A DNA stretch of 64,000 nucleotides from Pandoraea apista (GCF_001465595.2 NZ_CP013481.2:1116001-1180000), one strand, 5' to 3'; counted from the stretch's first letter, positions 1 through 9,395 are shown. Notes: generated from the sequence alone by a model not told the origin. A program made the numbers and translations.

Positions 1-569
1 GGTGACGCGAGGAAGGCGTCGCGCCGGGAGAATAGCTCCCGCTCGCGTATCAGTCCGCCGGTGCGCTCGGTGAATCCGGGAAAGAAAAACGTTTTGAGCA
101 GCCCCAACTGTGGATGGAGCGACTTTTGACGGTGGCAGTCGTCGACCCAATCTTCCGCGCTCAGATACTCCAGGTTGATCCACACCGGCGCACGCCCCGC
201 CTGCTTGCGAACGTGCATCGCCTGAACGCAGGCATCGGGAATATTGCAGGCAAAAGCTTCGATGACGATATCGCCCGGCGCATTGTCGTCGGTGATGGGG
301 CCGAAGTCGGCATCCCAGCGGCGTACTTCCACGCCGTCGCAGCGTTGCTGGGCCAGTGACGGATCGATGTCCGGACGCAAATGACGGAAGCTCGCCAGAT
401 CGTCGACCCATAGCCGGACCGACCAGCCGTGTTCGCGCACGAGTTGCCGGGCGAGCCGCCAGCACACGCCGATATCGCCGAAGTTGTCGACGACGGTGCA
501 GAACAGATCGCAACGCGGCACCAGCGGGCGTGTGCTCGAAGCGAGAGAGGGGGCGGTGGGCAGGGACAT
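1..569 (-). CDS. earP: EF-P arginine rhamnosyltransferase EarP (3' part beyond window)
   Basis: EarP transfers rhamnose from dTDP-rhamnose to a conserved arginine of elongation factor P, which lets EF-P rescue ribosomes at polyproline stretches. The visible N-terminal ~189 residues begin with CDLFCTVVDNFGDIGVCWRL, the signature of this GT-B family (formerly DUF2331), with the two aspartates of DNFGD at the position of the family's catalytic and binding aspartates. LEYLSAEDWV follows further on and is also typical. The ATG is at 569-567. The gene is divergent from uvrC. The C-terminal half, which binds the nucleotide sugar, lies left of the window. In related genomes efp is next to earP; it is not visible here. 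Confidence 0.93.
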   Translation of the reverse strand, partial: MSLPTAPSLASSTRPLVPRCDLFCTVVDNFGDIGVCWRLARQLVREHGWSVRLWVDDLASFRHLRPDIDPSLAQQRCDGVEVRRWDADFGPITDDNAPGDIVIEAFACNIPDACVQAMHVRKQAGRAPVWINLEYLSAEDWVDDCHRQKSLHPQLGLLKTFFFPGFTERTGGLIRERELFSRRDAFLAS

Positions 570-704
570 TGAGAGGCGGCGACGCGGATTGGTCTAAACT
601 TCCGATTTTAGTCCCTGCGACGCGTGACGACCTGATTACGCAAGCCGTGAGCGGTGTCGCGCTTGTCTCCGTTAGCCACAGGGATGCCTCGATTGCCAGA
701 GTTC

Positions 705-3122
705 ATGACCGAAGACGCCAACGACGTCACGCCACCGCGCAAGTCCCGCAAAGCGAAAGCCGCCACAGGTGCGGACGCCGCGCCGCCGTCGGTGCAGACC
801 GCACCGGAGCACGGGGCTCCCCCGGTTGAGGGGGCGGCTTCGGCCGCGTCATCGGACAAGCCCGCCCAAGCCGCGAAAGCCACCAAGGCCGACAAGCCGA
901 AACGTGCGCGGCGGTCTGGCGATCCAGCGCCGTCGTCCTCCCGCAAAACGGACGGGGCGGAGGGTGCGGATGATGTGGATGGTACCAGTGACGCACCAGC
1001 GTTCGACGCCCGCAAGGTACTCGCGCAGTTGCCGAATCTGCCCGGTGTCTACCGTTATTACGATGCGTCGGGCAACGTGCTTTACGTTGGTAAGGCCCGC
1101 AATCTCAAGAAGCGCGTGTCGAGTTACTTCAACAAGACGCAGCTTTCCCCGCGCATTGCGCTAATGGTTGCGCGCATAGCGAAACTGGAAACGACGGTCA
1201 CCCGGTCGGAAACCGAGGCGCTGCTGCTCGAGAACAATCTGATCAAGGCGCTGCATCCGCGTTACAACATTCTGTTTCGCGACGACAAGTCGTACCCGTT
1301 TCTCAAGCTCACGCAGCACAAATATCCGCGCATGGCGTACTACCGGGGATCGGTGGATCGTCGCGGCCAGTACTTCGGCCCCTTCCCCAGTGCATGGGCG
1401 GTGCGCGAGAGTATTCAGATCTTGCAGAAGGTGTTCCAGTTGCGGACCTGTGAGGATTCCGTCTTTGCGAATCGCACACGTCCGTGCCTGTTGCATCAGA
1501 TCGAGCGATGCAGTGCGCCCTGCGTGGGCGCCATTCGCGACGAAGACTACGCGCGCGACGTGAATAATGCCGCGGCGTTCCTCTCCGGCCGTCAGAGCGA
1601 AGTCCTCGGCGCCCTCGAAGCGAAGATGATGGCGTACGCCGAGGCGCTTCAGTTCGAGCAAGCGGCCGTGGTGCGCAATCAGATGCAGGCGTTGTCCGGC
1701 GTGCTGCAGCAGCAGTCCGTGGAGACTGCGGGCGACGTGGATGCCGATATTCTTGCCGTTGCCTATGCCGGCGGACGCGCTTGCGTGAACCTCGCCATGG
1801 TTCGCGGCGGACGGCATCTCGGCGATAAGGCGTATTTCCCGGCGCACGTGGAGCGCGGCGTCGAAGGGGGGATTGCAGACGAATTCGAGGAAGACGAGGA
1901 CGGACTCGCGCCGGCGGCCTCCGGGGCTGACTCGGACGATTCCGCAGCCACTGCGGGCGAGGGCGGCATCGCGGCCGACATGCCCTCGGACATCCCATCG
2001 GCGTCGCTCGAATCGCGACTGCTCGAAGCCTTCGTCGCACAGCACTATCTGGGGCAGTCGGTGCCGCCGGTGCTGGTCGTGAGCCACGCACTGCCGAGCG
2101 ACGAACTGCTGACGGTTTTGTCCGAGCAGGCCGGCCGGCGTATTGCCATGGTGCGCCAACCGCAGGGGCAACGACGCGCCTGGCTCGACATGGCGCAGCA
2201 AGGCGCGCAACTCGCACTGACACGCCTGTTGACGGAGCAGGGCAGTCAACAGGCGCGCACGCGGGAGCTGGTGCAAACCATCGGGCTCGATATCGAAGAC
2301 CCGGCGCTGCTGCGTGTGGAGTGTTTCGACATCAGCCATACGCAGGGGGAGGCGACGCAGGCGTCGTGCGTGGTATTCCATCATCACAAGATGCAGACGA
2401 GCGAGTACCGCCGTTACAACATCACAGGCATTACGCCGGGCGACGATTATGCGGCCATGCGTCAGGTGCTCACGCGCCGTTACGGCCGTCTCATGGAGGC
2501 TACCGCCGCGACAGTGAGCGACGCCGCCGATCCGTCGTCGGTGGCGGCCGACGTGGCGCGAGCCGAAGCCGATACCGTCATGCTGCCGGACAGCGAAGTC
2601 ACGCCGCCGACGGGCGAATCGACCGAGATCGCGGCATCGACCGTCGCCGTACCGGACGCGACGGATCTGGAAGCCAATCTTCCCCAGTTGGTGCTGATCG
2701 ACGGTGGCAAGGGGCAGGTCGAAGTCGCGCGCCAGGTGTTCGTTGAACTGGGGATCGACATTGGCCGTCTGGTCGGCGTGGCGAAGGGCGAGGGTCGCAA
2801 GGTGGGACTCGAGACGCTGATTTTCGCCGACGGGCGCGCGCCGCTCGAACTGGGGCGCGAGAGTGCGGTGCTGATGCTGATTGCACAGATTCGCGACGAG
2901 GCGCACCGCTTTGCGATTACCGGCATGCGGGCCAAGCGTGCGAAGGCGCGTCAGACGTCCCGGCTCGAGGAGATCGAGGGCATCGGGGCGAAGCGTCGCC
3001 AGCGATTGCTCATGCGGTTTGGCGGGTTGCAAGGCGTGGCATCGGCCAGCGTCGACGAACTGGCGAGTGTCGAAGGCATTTCCACAACGCTCGCCGAGCA
3101 GATTTATCGTCAATTGCACTAA
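705..3122 (+). CDS. uvrC: UvrABC excinuclease subunit C, with long disordered insertions
   Basis: UvrC makes both incisions in nucleotide excision repair. From the ATG at 705 it has 805 residues, while the family usually has about 600-680. An Ala/Lys/Asp-rich tail of ~99 residues precedes the GIY-YIG nuclease domain (PGVYRYY...[12 protein letters not shown]). Then come the UVR helix region ([15 protein letters not shown]), the RNase H-like nuclease domain ([29 protein letters not shown]) and C-terminal helix-hairpin-helix repeats ([12 protein letters not shown]). Two further low-complexity acidic insertions lie near 1885-2000 and 2500-2680. The frame is open to a GTG at 654 and an ATG at 684; third-position GC rises after 705, which is why I prefer that start. 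No clear ribosome binding site marks any of them. Confidence 0.95.
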   Translation: MTEDANDVTPPRKSRKAKAATGADAAPPSVQTAPEHGAPPVEGAASAASSDKPAQAAKATKADKPKRARRSGDPAPSSSRKTDGAEGADDVDGTSDAPAFDARKVLAQLPNLPGVYRYYDASGNVLYVGKARNLKKRVSSYFNKTQLSPRIALMVARIAKLETTVTRSETEALLLENNLIKALHPRYNILFRDDKSYPFLKLTQHKYPRMAYYRGSVDRRGQYFGPFPSAWAVRESIQILQKVFQLRTCEDSVFANRTRPCLLHQIERCSAPCVGAIRDEDYARDVNNAAAFLSGRQSEVLGALEAKMMAYAEALQFEQAAVVRNQMQALSGVLQQQSVETAGDVDADILAVAYAGGRACVNLAMVRGGRHLGDKAYFPAHVERGVEGGIADEFEEDEDGLAPAASGADSDDSAATAGEGGIAADMPSDIPSASLESRLLEAFVAQHYLGQSVPPVLVVSHALPSDELLTVLSEQAGRRIAMVRQPQGQRRAWLDMAQQGAQLALTRLLTEQGSQQARTRELVQTIGLDIEDPALLRVECFDISHTQGEATQASCVVFHHHKMQTSEYRRYNITGITPGDDYAAMRQVLTRRYGRLMEATAATVSDAADPSSVAADVARAEADTVMLPDSEVTPPTGESTEIAASTVAVPDATDLEANLPQLVLIDGGKGQVEVARQVFVELGIDIGRLVGVAKGEGRKVGLETLIFADGRAPLELGRESAVLMLIAQIRDEAHRFAITGMRAKRAKARQTSRLEEIEGIGAKRRQRLLMRFGGLQGVASASVDELASVEGISTTLAEQIYRQLH

Positions 3123-3155
3123 CGGCGTCAACTCCCCTAATCACCGCAGCACTCC

Positions 3156-3181
3156 CCACGGCGATTCATGTATCGCCGTGG
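3156..3181. terminator. Hairpin between convergent uvrC and K+ channel gene
   Basis: Perfect 10-bp inverted repeat CCACGGCGAT / ATCGCCGTGG with a 6-nt loop, between the two convergent stop codons. The stop codon of the minus-strand channel gene lies in the loop (3166-3168). There is no T-tract on either side, so intrinsic termination is inferred from position only. Confidence 0.5.
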
Positions 3182-4392
3182 AATAGCAGGCGCATCACGG
3201 TATCGTTATCGACCGTCTCGCCGGACAGCGTGCGGGCGAGAAGCTCTCCGCCGACGACGGGCGGTGCGAAGATCATGTCCGGCTGAACGCGCTTGAGCTT
3301 ACTCAGATGCTTGCTGTCGTTGACGGAGGCGATGGTGCGCACGGTGGGTGCGATTTCCTTCGACGCGAGCACGATGAAGGCATTTTCCGAATCGTCGGCC
3401 CGTAGCGCCAGTACTGCCTTGGCGTGTTCGATACCGGCCTGGGTGAGCACGGCGTTGTCGCTGGCGTCGCCATGCATGACATCGGCGTCTTCCGGATACG
3501 GATTGTCGGTGCCGCTGGCGATGATGACGGTCACCGGCCAGCCGCGTTTGGTGAGTTCGTGGTGCACGTTAATGGCGAGCGGCGACGCGCCGGCCACGAT
3601 GAAGTGGTTCTTGCGTATCACGTGAATGAACCTCCCCGCGAGAATTTTCCTAAGGTTGCCACCGACGAGCGGGCCGATGACGACGGTCAGCGACGTCGCA
3701 AACACACTGATCCCGAAGATGATGACCGATGCGGTGAAGAGCCGTGCGTCGGTGGAGTGGGGCACGATGTCGCCATAGCCGACGGTCGTCATCGTGACGA
3801 TGGAGAAATAGAACGCCGTGGCCAGATCGGTAACGGGCGGCGCGAATTCTCGACCCAGATACATGGTGCCGAACGTGGCGTAGACAAGCAGCGCGAATAC
3901 GGCCACGAGCGTATAGAGCGTGGCCGCAGCGAAGCTTGCCCGGTCGAATTCGCGCCAGTACCAGAGCAGCAGCGCGATGCAGACGAGCGAGAGGGCGAAC
4001 GTCAGATCGAAGCGGATGTTCAGATGGAAGTTGATGGCGGCGGCCAGCGTGAGCATGACGAGCGTGAAGGCCCAGGCGGTGCGGGCCCGGATGACGAGTC
4101 CGCAGGCGAGCGCGACCAGCGCCAGCCCGGCGAGGGCGCGCGGCAGGTGCGAGAAATCGATGCGTTCGATGGCGTTCAGCCCGAAGAGAAGCCGGGGGAG
4201 ATGAGTGGCTTCGATGCGCGCCAGCGCGGAAAGGTCGCCGCGCACGAAGAGATCGATGAGCACCGAGCCGGGCACGCGCAGCAGTACGGAGGCGACGAGC
4301 AGCAGGCCATTGATACCGACGAGCGCTGCGATGAGAACGTGTGGAGGCAGCAACGGTCGTCGCAGAGCGGGCAGGGGCCAGGGCAGTTTCAC
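3166..4392 (-). CDS. Kch-like potassium channel with RCK/TrkA-N domain
   Basis: Predicted inner-membrane K+ channel of ~408 residues, close to E. coli Kch (417). The N-terminal half has several hydrophobic segments, then a pore loop with the selectivity filter TVGYGD (encoded near 3764-3793). The C-terminal half is an RCK / TrkA-N Rossmann domain (HFIVAGASPLAINVHHEL, HGDASDNAVL) that in this family binds ligands and gates the pore. I chose the GTG at 4392 (VKLPWPLPAL) because the residues upstream are not membrane-like. The frame stays open to 4503 with an ATG at 4449, and no start has a strong Shine-Dalgarno. It is divergent from pgsA. It could be called Kch, but orthology is not proven. Confidence 0.85.
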   Translation of the reverse strand: MKLPWPLPALRRPLLPPHVLIAALVGINGLLLVASVLLRVPGSVLIDLFVRGDLSALARIEATHLPRLLFGLNAIERIDFSHLPRALAGLALVALACGLVIRARTAWAFTLVMLTLAAAINFHLNIRFDLTFALSLVCIALLLWYWREFDRASFAAATLYTLVAVFALLVYATFGTMYLGREFAPPVTDLATAFYFSIVTMTTVGYGDIVPHSTDARLFTASVIIFGISVFATSLTVVIGPLVGGNLRKILAGRFIHVIRKNHFIVAGASPLAINVHHELTKRGWPVTVIIASGTDNPYPEDADVMHGDASDNAVLTQAGIEHAKAVLALRADDSENAFIVLASKEIAPTVRTIASVNDSKHLSKLKRVQPDMIFAPPVVGGELLARTLSGETVDNDTVMRLLFHGDT

Positions 4393-4568
4393 GAGATCGG
4401 TGCTATTGGCGGGGTGTTGCGAGCAAGATAGGGGCACACCGGCGCACATGTCAACCGCTGTGCGGTGCCTCGGCCTTGTGGCTGCGGGGCATACACGGCA
4501 CAATGCGGGTCTGGTACGGCTGCCGAGGGCGCCGTGTGTCGACCGCCGCTTGCCGAACTCATGCTGCC

Positions 4569-5162
4569 ATGCCTTTCAATGTCCCCATATTCCTGACCTG
4601 GCTTCGGATCGTGCTGATCCCGCTGGTGGTCGGCGTTTATTACTTGCCAACGACCTGGCTGTCGTCGGTCGAGATGAATTGGGTGGCGTGCGGCGTCTTC
4701 GTACTGGCGGCGCTGACCGACTGGTTTGACGGCTTTCTGGCGCGCCGCTGGAATCAGACCTCGGCATTCGGGGCGTTTCTGGACCCGGTTGCCGACAAGT
4801 TGATGGTCGCGGCGGCGTTGCTGATGTTGTTGCAGATGGGGCGCATCAATGCACTGGTGGCGCTGATCATCATTGGCCGCGAGATCACGATTTCGGCGTT
4901 GCGTGAGTGGATGGCGCAGATAGGCGCGTCGCGCAGCGTGGCGGTGCACCAGTTGGGCAAGATCAAGACGGCGGCGCAGATGGTGGCCATCCCGTTGTTG
5001 TTGTTCAACGGCACGGTAGTGTGGAACGGATGGCGTTTCGACTCGCGGTTCTGGGGGACGTGGCTGATTTACGTGGCGGCAGTTCTCACGCTGTGGTCGA
5101 TGTTGTACTATCTGCGCCGCGCGTGGCCGCAGATTCGGGAGCGCGGCGCGGGCGAGATGTGA
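4569..5162 (+). CDS. pgsA: CDP-diacylglycerol--glycerol-3-phosphate 3-phosphatidyltransferase
   Basis: Integral membrane enzyme that makes phosphatidylglycerophosphate, the committed step to phosphatidylglycerol and cardiolipin. The 197-residue protein starts MPFNVPIFLTWLRI and carries the CDP-alcohol phosphotransferase motif D-G-x2-A-R-x8-G-x3-D-x3-D, visible as DGFLARRWNQTSAFGAFLDP followed by VAD. The length is typical. Although the frame is open upstream, homology and the hydrophobic start support the ATG at 4569. The tRNA array begins ~180 bases downstream, a linkage common in this family of bacteria. Confidence 0.95.
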   Translation: MPFNVPIFLTWLRIVLIPLVVGVYYLPTTWLSSVEMNWVACGVFVLAALTDWFDGFLARRWNQTSAFGAFLDPVADKLMVAAALLMLLQMGRINALVALIIIGREITISALREWMAQIGASRSVAVHQLGKIKTAAQMVAIPLLLFNGTVVWNGWRFDSRFWGTWLIYVAAVLTLWSMLYYLRRAWPQIRERGAGEM

Positions 5163-5234
5163 GCGTAAGTGCCTGAAGACGCGGGATTTGCGCGGTGGAG
5201 GAGAAAAAACTTCACAAATTTTCGATGCAGGTGC

Positions 5235-5263
5235 TTGACACTGAATCGCGGTTTCGACATAAT
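5235..5263 (+). promoter_or_regulatory. Sigma70 promoter of the tRNA array
   Basis: Consensus -35 TTGACA (5235-5240), 17-nt spacer, -10 CATAAT (5258-5263), about 75 bases before the first tRNA-Gly. The match and spacing are near ideal, as expected for a stable-RNA promoter. Confidence 0.75.
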
Positions 5264-5339
5264 CTCCTTCTCGCTGCTACGGCACTTGCCCGGCAGCGAA
5301 GTTTTGAGAAGTGGTTGGATTGGTAGTACGCATGACAAT

Positions 5340-5415
5340 GCGGGAGTAGCTCAGTTGGTAGAGCGCAACCTTGCCAAGGTTGAGGTCGCGAGTTCGAGAC
5401 TCGTCTCCCGCTCCA
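5340..5415 (+). tRNA. tRNA-Gly(GCC), copy 1
   Basis: A 76-nt cloverleaf: acceptor GCGGGAG/CTCCCGC, D arm GCTCAGTTGGTAGAGC, anticodon stem CAACC/GGTTG with loop TTGCCAA giving GCC, T arm GCGAG-TTCGAGA-CTCGT, and encoded CCA. It is identical to the copy at 5465. Confidence 0.97.
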
Positions 5416-5464
5416 GTTTTCACACTGGACATTAAGTGAGTGAATCCTTGGTGTTTGGTGTCAT

Positions 5465-5540
5465 GCGGGAGTAGCTCAGTTGGTAGAGCGCAACCTTGCC
5501 AAGGTTGAGGTCGCGAGTTCGAGACTCGTCTCCCGCTCCA
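5465..5540 (+). tRNA. tRNA-Gly(GCC), copy 2
   Basis: Exact duplicate of the 76-nt tRNA-Gly at 5340, 49 bases downstream, with encoded CCA. It is presumably processed from one transcript with the first copy and possibly tRNA-Cys. Confidence 0.97.
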
Positions 5541-5547
5541 AATCCAG

Positions 5548-5570
5548 AGGGAAGCCTGGCTTCCCTTTTT
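5548..5570 (+). terminator. Intrinsic terminator after tRNA-Gly pair
   Basis: GGGAAG-CCTGG-CTTCCC stem-loop followed by TTTTT. It would end the tRNA-Gly transcript, perhaps partially, before tRNA-Cys. Confidence 0.75.
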
Positions 5571-5652
5571 ATTTGCCGAAAAGCCCACGGCGATCGATCC
5601 GACGGGCGCCCTCGATGGCAACAGCGAGCGGTTACAATGCGGCATGCCAAAT

Positions 5653-5726
5653 GGCGGGATGGCAGAGTGGTCATGCAGCGGCCTGCAAAGCCGTGTACGC
5701 CGGTTCGATTCCGACTCCCGCCTCCA
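5653..5726 (+). tRNA. tRNA-Cys(GCA)
   Basis: A 74-nt cloverleaf starting GGCGGGAT and ending CTCCA. The anticodon stem CGGC/GCCG holds a loop with GCA, the T arm is CCGGT-TCGATTC-CGACT-like with one weak pair, and CCA is encoded. It is the third member of the array. Confidence 0.95.
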
Positions 5727-5732
5727 AAATTC

Positions 5733-5763
5733 AAAAGCCCTGACTTGTCAGGGCTTTTTCTTT
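5733..5763 (+). terminator. Intrinsic terminator after tRNA-Cys
   Basis: Eleven-bp stem AAAGCCCTGAC / GTCAGGGCTTT with a two-base apex, then TTCTTTT. A strong rho-independent terminator closing the tRNA operon. Confidence 0.88.
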
Positions 5764-6341
5764 TCCGCTCTCCCATTTCATTCCCTTGAGCCGAGGGCGG
5801 CGAGTATGGCCGCCGCACAGTGGCGAGGCTCGATACCTGCATCGTGTCCGCCGAATTTGTCAAAGCCGTGATGGCCAGCCAAAACACCCTCGCGGATCTC
5901 GATCGCGCGGTCCAGGTTACTTTGTACGTCTCTCTGAAATAAAAAGTCATCCTAAGTATTTTATCGATCACATCGACGCCGCACTGGCAGAGGACTGCGA
6001 GGGGGCGGCAGGTCGATCGCTGGCAAGCCCGAGCCATTGCAAAAGGAACTTGGGACCTGTACGAGACATCAGCCGTTGCTCGTCGATCACCGGCCTGATG
6101 CTGGCCTGGTGCGCGGCCAATCGCCTGATTGTCTGTGCCACTTCGCTAACGGTGAACAGTCAGTCACGGTTTCATTGGGCAATACCGTGGCCGGGGTGGT
6201 TTGACCTACATCCTCCGTTTGGATGATATAGGGCTCGACTGGCGCGGGCTAAGCTGTTCTCGCGTAGATCGAACGACGCGGTGAAGCGAAGAACAAGTCA
6301 GGTTTGCCGGGTGAATACCGAGCAGCAAAGGGGAGAGAATA
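5764..6341. other. Intergenic, no gene supported
   Basis: 578 bases between the tRNA terminator and the lipoprotein gene. Base composition is more AT-rich than the surroundings, notably around 5930-5965. Frames that stay open on either strand lack start context and recognisable protein sequence. It may be decayed coding DNA, but I cannot name a parent gene. Regulatory sequence for the lipoprotein presumably lies near the right end. Confidence 0.5.
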
Positions 6342-7256
6342 ATGAAATCGGCGATTCGGGGCGTCGGTGCCCTATGTGTGGCGGTGGGCTGTTTGGCTGG
6401 CTGTGCCAGCGAATATTTGTACGATAGCTACTACAACAAGCAAATGGGTCAATACATGTCGTTGCCTTATAACAAGGCGCTTGCATTTGCGAAGACCACG
6501 GCAGCGAACGGAAGCAAGCAGGCGCTCTTGGACCCCGTCGGCGGGCGAAGCAGCCCGGAACAAGCAAAGGCAGACGCGCTCGATTTGTGCCGCTCAGTAA
6601 TCAAGCGAACTGGCTCCGCGGTTCGTGAAGATTGTCGTATTGTCCGGGTCAATGATCAGGTGGTTGAGGATCTGTATCCATTTACTGAATCCGCGTACAA
6701 CGCGAGAAAGGCTTCGACGAACGTCTGGGCCGACGCGGTGTCGGCGATTGCGGGTGGGGCTGCAACGGGCGTTGCGCAAAGTTCAGCCACCCGAAGCGCG
6801 ACGCAAGCGCGTGTTGTTTCTCCGGTGTTTCCGGCGGCAAACGGCGTTTCTATGGCGTCTGTCAATCGCTCAACGTCAACGGCTATTCCTGCTGCCGCAA
6901 CCGTGGCTACGCCGCCGCCCGTTCGGAATCATCCTGAAAACGTAGCGTCCAGTTGCATCAGGACGCGCCGCGGCAACCAAGGGAATTTCGGATACGGCAT
7001 GGAGATGGTCAACGACTGCGGTTACGTCGTCGAGGTGGCCTGGTGTGCCATCGTCAAAGGAAATGCCCAAAGTTGCGCGCACGGTTTTGATTCGATGGAG
7101 GCTATTGGCCCGGGAAAGTCGTGGCCAGTGGACGCCTTGGCTGGAAAAGACGTTGTTGAGGTCAAGTTTGGTGCGTGCAAGGGACCAAACGGGTTGCAGG
7201 ACGTCAACATCAATAACTCGACAATGCGGATTTCGTGCGGTCCTTATCCTAACTAA
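6342..7256 (+). CDS. Putative lipoprotein with Cys-rich C-terminal domain
   Basis: 304 residues. The N-terminus is a type II signal peptide with lipobox LAGC (MKSAIRGVGALCVAVGCLAGCAS), so the mature protein should be a membrane-anchored lipoprotein. The Shine-Dalgarno AGGGGAG sits just before the ATG. Residues ~20-110 form a soluble segment, ~130-195 are Ala/Ser/Thr/Pro-rich linker, and the last ~100 residues contain six cysteines, enough for three disulfides. No family was recognised. Codon use is less GC-rich than in neighbours, suggesting acquisition. It ends just before a glyoxalase remnant. Confidence 0.8.
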   Translation: MKSAIRGVGALCVAVGCLAGCASEYLYDSYYNKQMGQYMSLPYNKALAFAKTTAANGSKQALLDPVGGRSSPEQAKADALDLCRSVIKRTGSAVREDCRIVRVNDQVVEDLYPFTESAYNARKASTNVWADAVSAIAGGAATGVAQSSATRSATQARVVSPVFPAANGVSMASVNRSTSTAIPAAATVATPPPVRNHPENVASSCIRTRRGNQGNFGYGMEMVNDCGYVVEVAWCAIVKGNAQSCAHGFDSMEAIGPGKSWPVDALAGKDVVEVKFGACKGPNGLQDVNINNSTMRISCGPYPN

Positions 7257-7261
7257 CCCGC

Positions 7262-7408
7262 GTGAGGGTGGCCGACGCGGCCGCGCTGTATGCCCATCTC
7301 GAGGTGCACGACGTGAGGATCGTCAAAGGCATTTGCGACACAGACTTCGGATTGCGATGCTTCGTCTTCGCCGATCCCGACGGCAATCGTATCGACGTCG
7401 GCGAAGCC
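7262..7408 (+). pseudogene. C-terminal remnant of a glyoxalase/VOC-family protein
   Basis: The frame beginning GTG at 7262 reads VADAAALYAHLEVHDVRI followed by FGLRCFVFADPDGNRIDVGE. The segment F-x-F-x-D-P-D-G-N-x-I-x-V is the closing strand and turn of VOC (glyoxalase/bleomycin-resistance) domains. Only ~49 residues of a ~120-residue domain remain; the N-terminal half is missing upstream, where the lipoprotein gene now stands. The open frame continues to 7495 without homology. Confidence 0.7.
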
Positions 7409-7434
7409 GTCACCCGTAACCGCACGTCAGCGGC

Positions 7435-8391
7435 TCAGAAGCCAAGCTGCTTGACGAAGGCGTCGACGGGCCTTGACCACATCTTTCCACCGTAAGTGAG
7501 CAACTGATGACCGTCGTGGCCGGGCAGGTCTTCCGTGTGGACGAATTGCGCAGGACTGCCCGCCGCAGTGAACGCGTCGAACCATTGCCGGGGCGCATCC
7601 GGCCCCCAGTACTGGTCGTTATGCGCATAGAGCCAGAGGCCGGGAATCTTCGTCGACTTGCCGAACTCGCCGTAGACAGTCTTCATCTGCTCGGGATCGC
7701 AACTGTGCCCCGGCGCGCGCTCGGGCATGCCTCCCGCACCGCCCGAGAAGTTGATGTAGCCGATCACGCCGGGCGGGTTGGTCGCCGCCGTGGCCACGGT
7801 GGTGAAGCCGCCGACCGAGCGGCCTTCCAGCACGATACGTTCCTTGTCGGCCCACGGCTGCTCGCGAACCCAATGGACGGCCGCAAGGCTTGCTTCCGCC
7901 GTGACCCTGCCGAGTTTCTCGAAATCGGGGCGGCGTGTGCATCTGCCCTGCATGTCGAACGACGCGCCCGAGTTTTCGCGATCCGGGCCGCCCGTCGCGC
8001 CATAGCCCACGCGAACCGGCGCGACGATGGCGAAGCCCTTGGCGAGCCAGTAACGCACATGTCCCTTGAGAATCGGCTGATTGAGTTTGGCCCGCACGAG
8101 AGCGTCGGAGGAGCGTCCGTGTTCGAAGATGAGCACTGGGAACGGCCCGCTGCCCGACGGTTTGTAGACCTCTGTGTGCATAGCGATATCGCCACCGAAA
8201 GTGCCCGCACCCGGCACCACGATCGACACGATTTCCGGCGCGGGATCTCCGGCAGACGCAGGCGTTGCCGTGCCGGTGGCGTCTGCGTCGCTGGCGGCAA
8301 CCGCCGTTGACGTGCCGATGAAGGGCGTCATCAAAAGCAAGGCGCAAAGCGCGCCTGCGCAGAATCGTGAATGTGCGGTGAAGCGTGTCAT
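7435..8391 (-). CDS. Secreted alpha/beta hydrolase (dienelactone-hydrolase-like)
   Basis: 318 residues from the ATG at 8391 (MTRFTAHSRFCAGALCALLL), which gives a classical signal peptide ending near AVAASD; the frame is open to 8436. The hydrolase core shows a strand-loop HGRSSD, the nucleophile elbow G-R-S-V-G (Ser nucleophile), a late NDQYWGPD segment with a candidate acid, and HDGH with the likely catalytic His. It therefore acts on esters or related substrates in the periplasm, but the substrate is unknown. It is a stand-alone gene convergent with the glyoxalase remnant. Confidence 0.8.
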   Translation of the reverse strand: MTRFTAHSRFCAGALCALLLMTPFIGTSTAVAASDADATGTATPASAGDPAPEIVSIVVPGAGTFGGDIAMHTEVYKPSGSGPFPVLIFEHGRSSDALVRAKLNQPILKGHVRYWLAKGFAIVAPVRVGYGATGGPDRENSGASFDMQGRCTRRPDFEKLGRVTAEASLAAVHWVREQPWADKERIVLEGRSVGGFTTVATAATNPPGVIGYINFSGGAGGMPERAPGHSCDPEQMKTVYGEFGKSTKIPGLWLYAHNDQYWGPDAPRQWFDAFTAAGSPAQFVHTEDLPGHDGHQLLTYGGKMWSRPVDAFVKQLGF

Positions 8392-8564
8392 GGTGATGAG
8401 GATGTCCCCGTATCGTGGCGCGTGCGTGGAGTCCATGCGCAGAACGGCGATCTGGTTTCAGCGCGCGGACTGGCGCTCATACTACTTCGCGGCATACGAC
8501 CGCGACACTCATGCGAATGACCGATGGGCAGCGAAGGATTGTCTGATGTGGCTGGCTCGACACT

Positions 8565-9383
8565 TCAGTCGGCGGCATCGATAAGATCGGTCGAGTCGGC
8601 GGCGAAGTACCGCCCCGGTGTTGTGTGAAACGTGCGGCGAAAAAGCGCGATGAAGGCGCTGACGTTGTCGTAGCCAAGATCGAGCGCCACGGTTCCGACG
8701 GGTTGCCCCGAGGCCAGCAATTCCAGCGCACGCAGCAGCCTTGCGCGTTGCCGCCACGCCGTGAACGTCAGCCCCGTTTCCTCGACGAAGCGCCGGCTCA
8801 CGGTACGAGGCGCGGCGTTTGCCCAGGCTGCCCACGCGTCGAGGGTGCGGGCGTCGGCGGGATTGTCGACCAGCGCGGCGGCAATGCGCCGCAAACGCGG
8901 ATCGCTCGGCATCGGCAGACGAAATACATCGGCAGGACTGACGGCGATTTCATCGAGTATCACGTTCATGACGTTGGTCTGCACCCGATCGGCCGCACCC
9001 AGATCCCACTGTGCCGCGCGCACGACACCTTCCCGCAACAACCCCGACACCTCAATGGCACGCGGTTGCGCCGGCAGACCCGCGCATCGATCCGGCCGTA
9101 CGTACACCGCCCAGCCGTAAAACGGTCCGTGAGAAAACGCGGCATGCGGGCAGTCAGGCGGCACCCATACGGCTCGCGTGGTCGGAATCACCCAGGCGCC
9201 GAGGGCGGTGCGAACCGTCAGCAAGCCGTTGAACGAGCCGAGCAACTGACCCGACGTGTGTTGGTGCGTCTGCGAGACACGCGGCTCGCTCTCGCGCCCG
9301 ACCAGTGCGATCAACGGCGGATCGTCCGGCGTCATGCAGTGCACGCGCGCCATCTTCGGTTTCAGGTGTTCAGGCAAAATCAT
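8565..9383 (-). CDS. AraC-family transcriptional regulator
   Basis: 272 residues. The N-terminal part is a cupin-like sensor domain (TSGQLLGSFNGLLTVRTALGAWVIPTTRAVWVPP), the form typical of the AraC subgroup of solitary regulators. The C-terminal ~100 residues hold two helix-turn-helix motifs (LDAWAAWANAAPRTVSRRFVEETG; VGTVALDLGYDNVSAFIALFRRTFHTTPGRYF). The gene is divergent from the PPOX-family gene at 9476, with an inverted repeat in the shared promoter, so it probably controls that gene. Confidence 0.92.
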   Translation of the reverse strand: MILPEHLKPKMARVHCMTPDDPPLIALVGRESEPRVSQTHQHTSGQLLGSFNGLLTVRTALGAWVIPTTRAVWVPPDCPHAAFSHGPFYGWAVYVRPDRCAGLPAQPRAIEVSGLLREGVVRAAQWDLGAADRVQTNVMNVILDEIAVSPADVFRLPMPSDPRLRRIAAALVDNPADARTLDAWAAWANAAPRTVSRRFVEETGLTFTAWRQRARLLRALELLASGQPVGTVALDLGYDNVSAFIALFRRTFHTTPGRYFAADSTDLIDAAD

Positions 9384-9395
9384 GGCGTAATTGCG

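Noticed and set aside
1161..3131. 656-residue open frame opposite uvrC
   Set aside because: Shadow of uvrC with no protein-like composition.
5432..6037. Minus-strand open frame reading GDESRTRDLNLGKVALYQLSYS across the tRNAs
   Set aside because: It is the antisense of the tRNA-Gly and tRNA-Cys genes, a well-known false protein sequence in databases.
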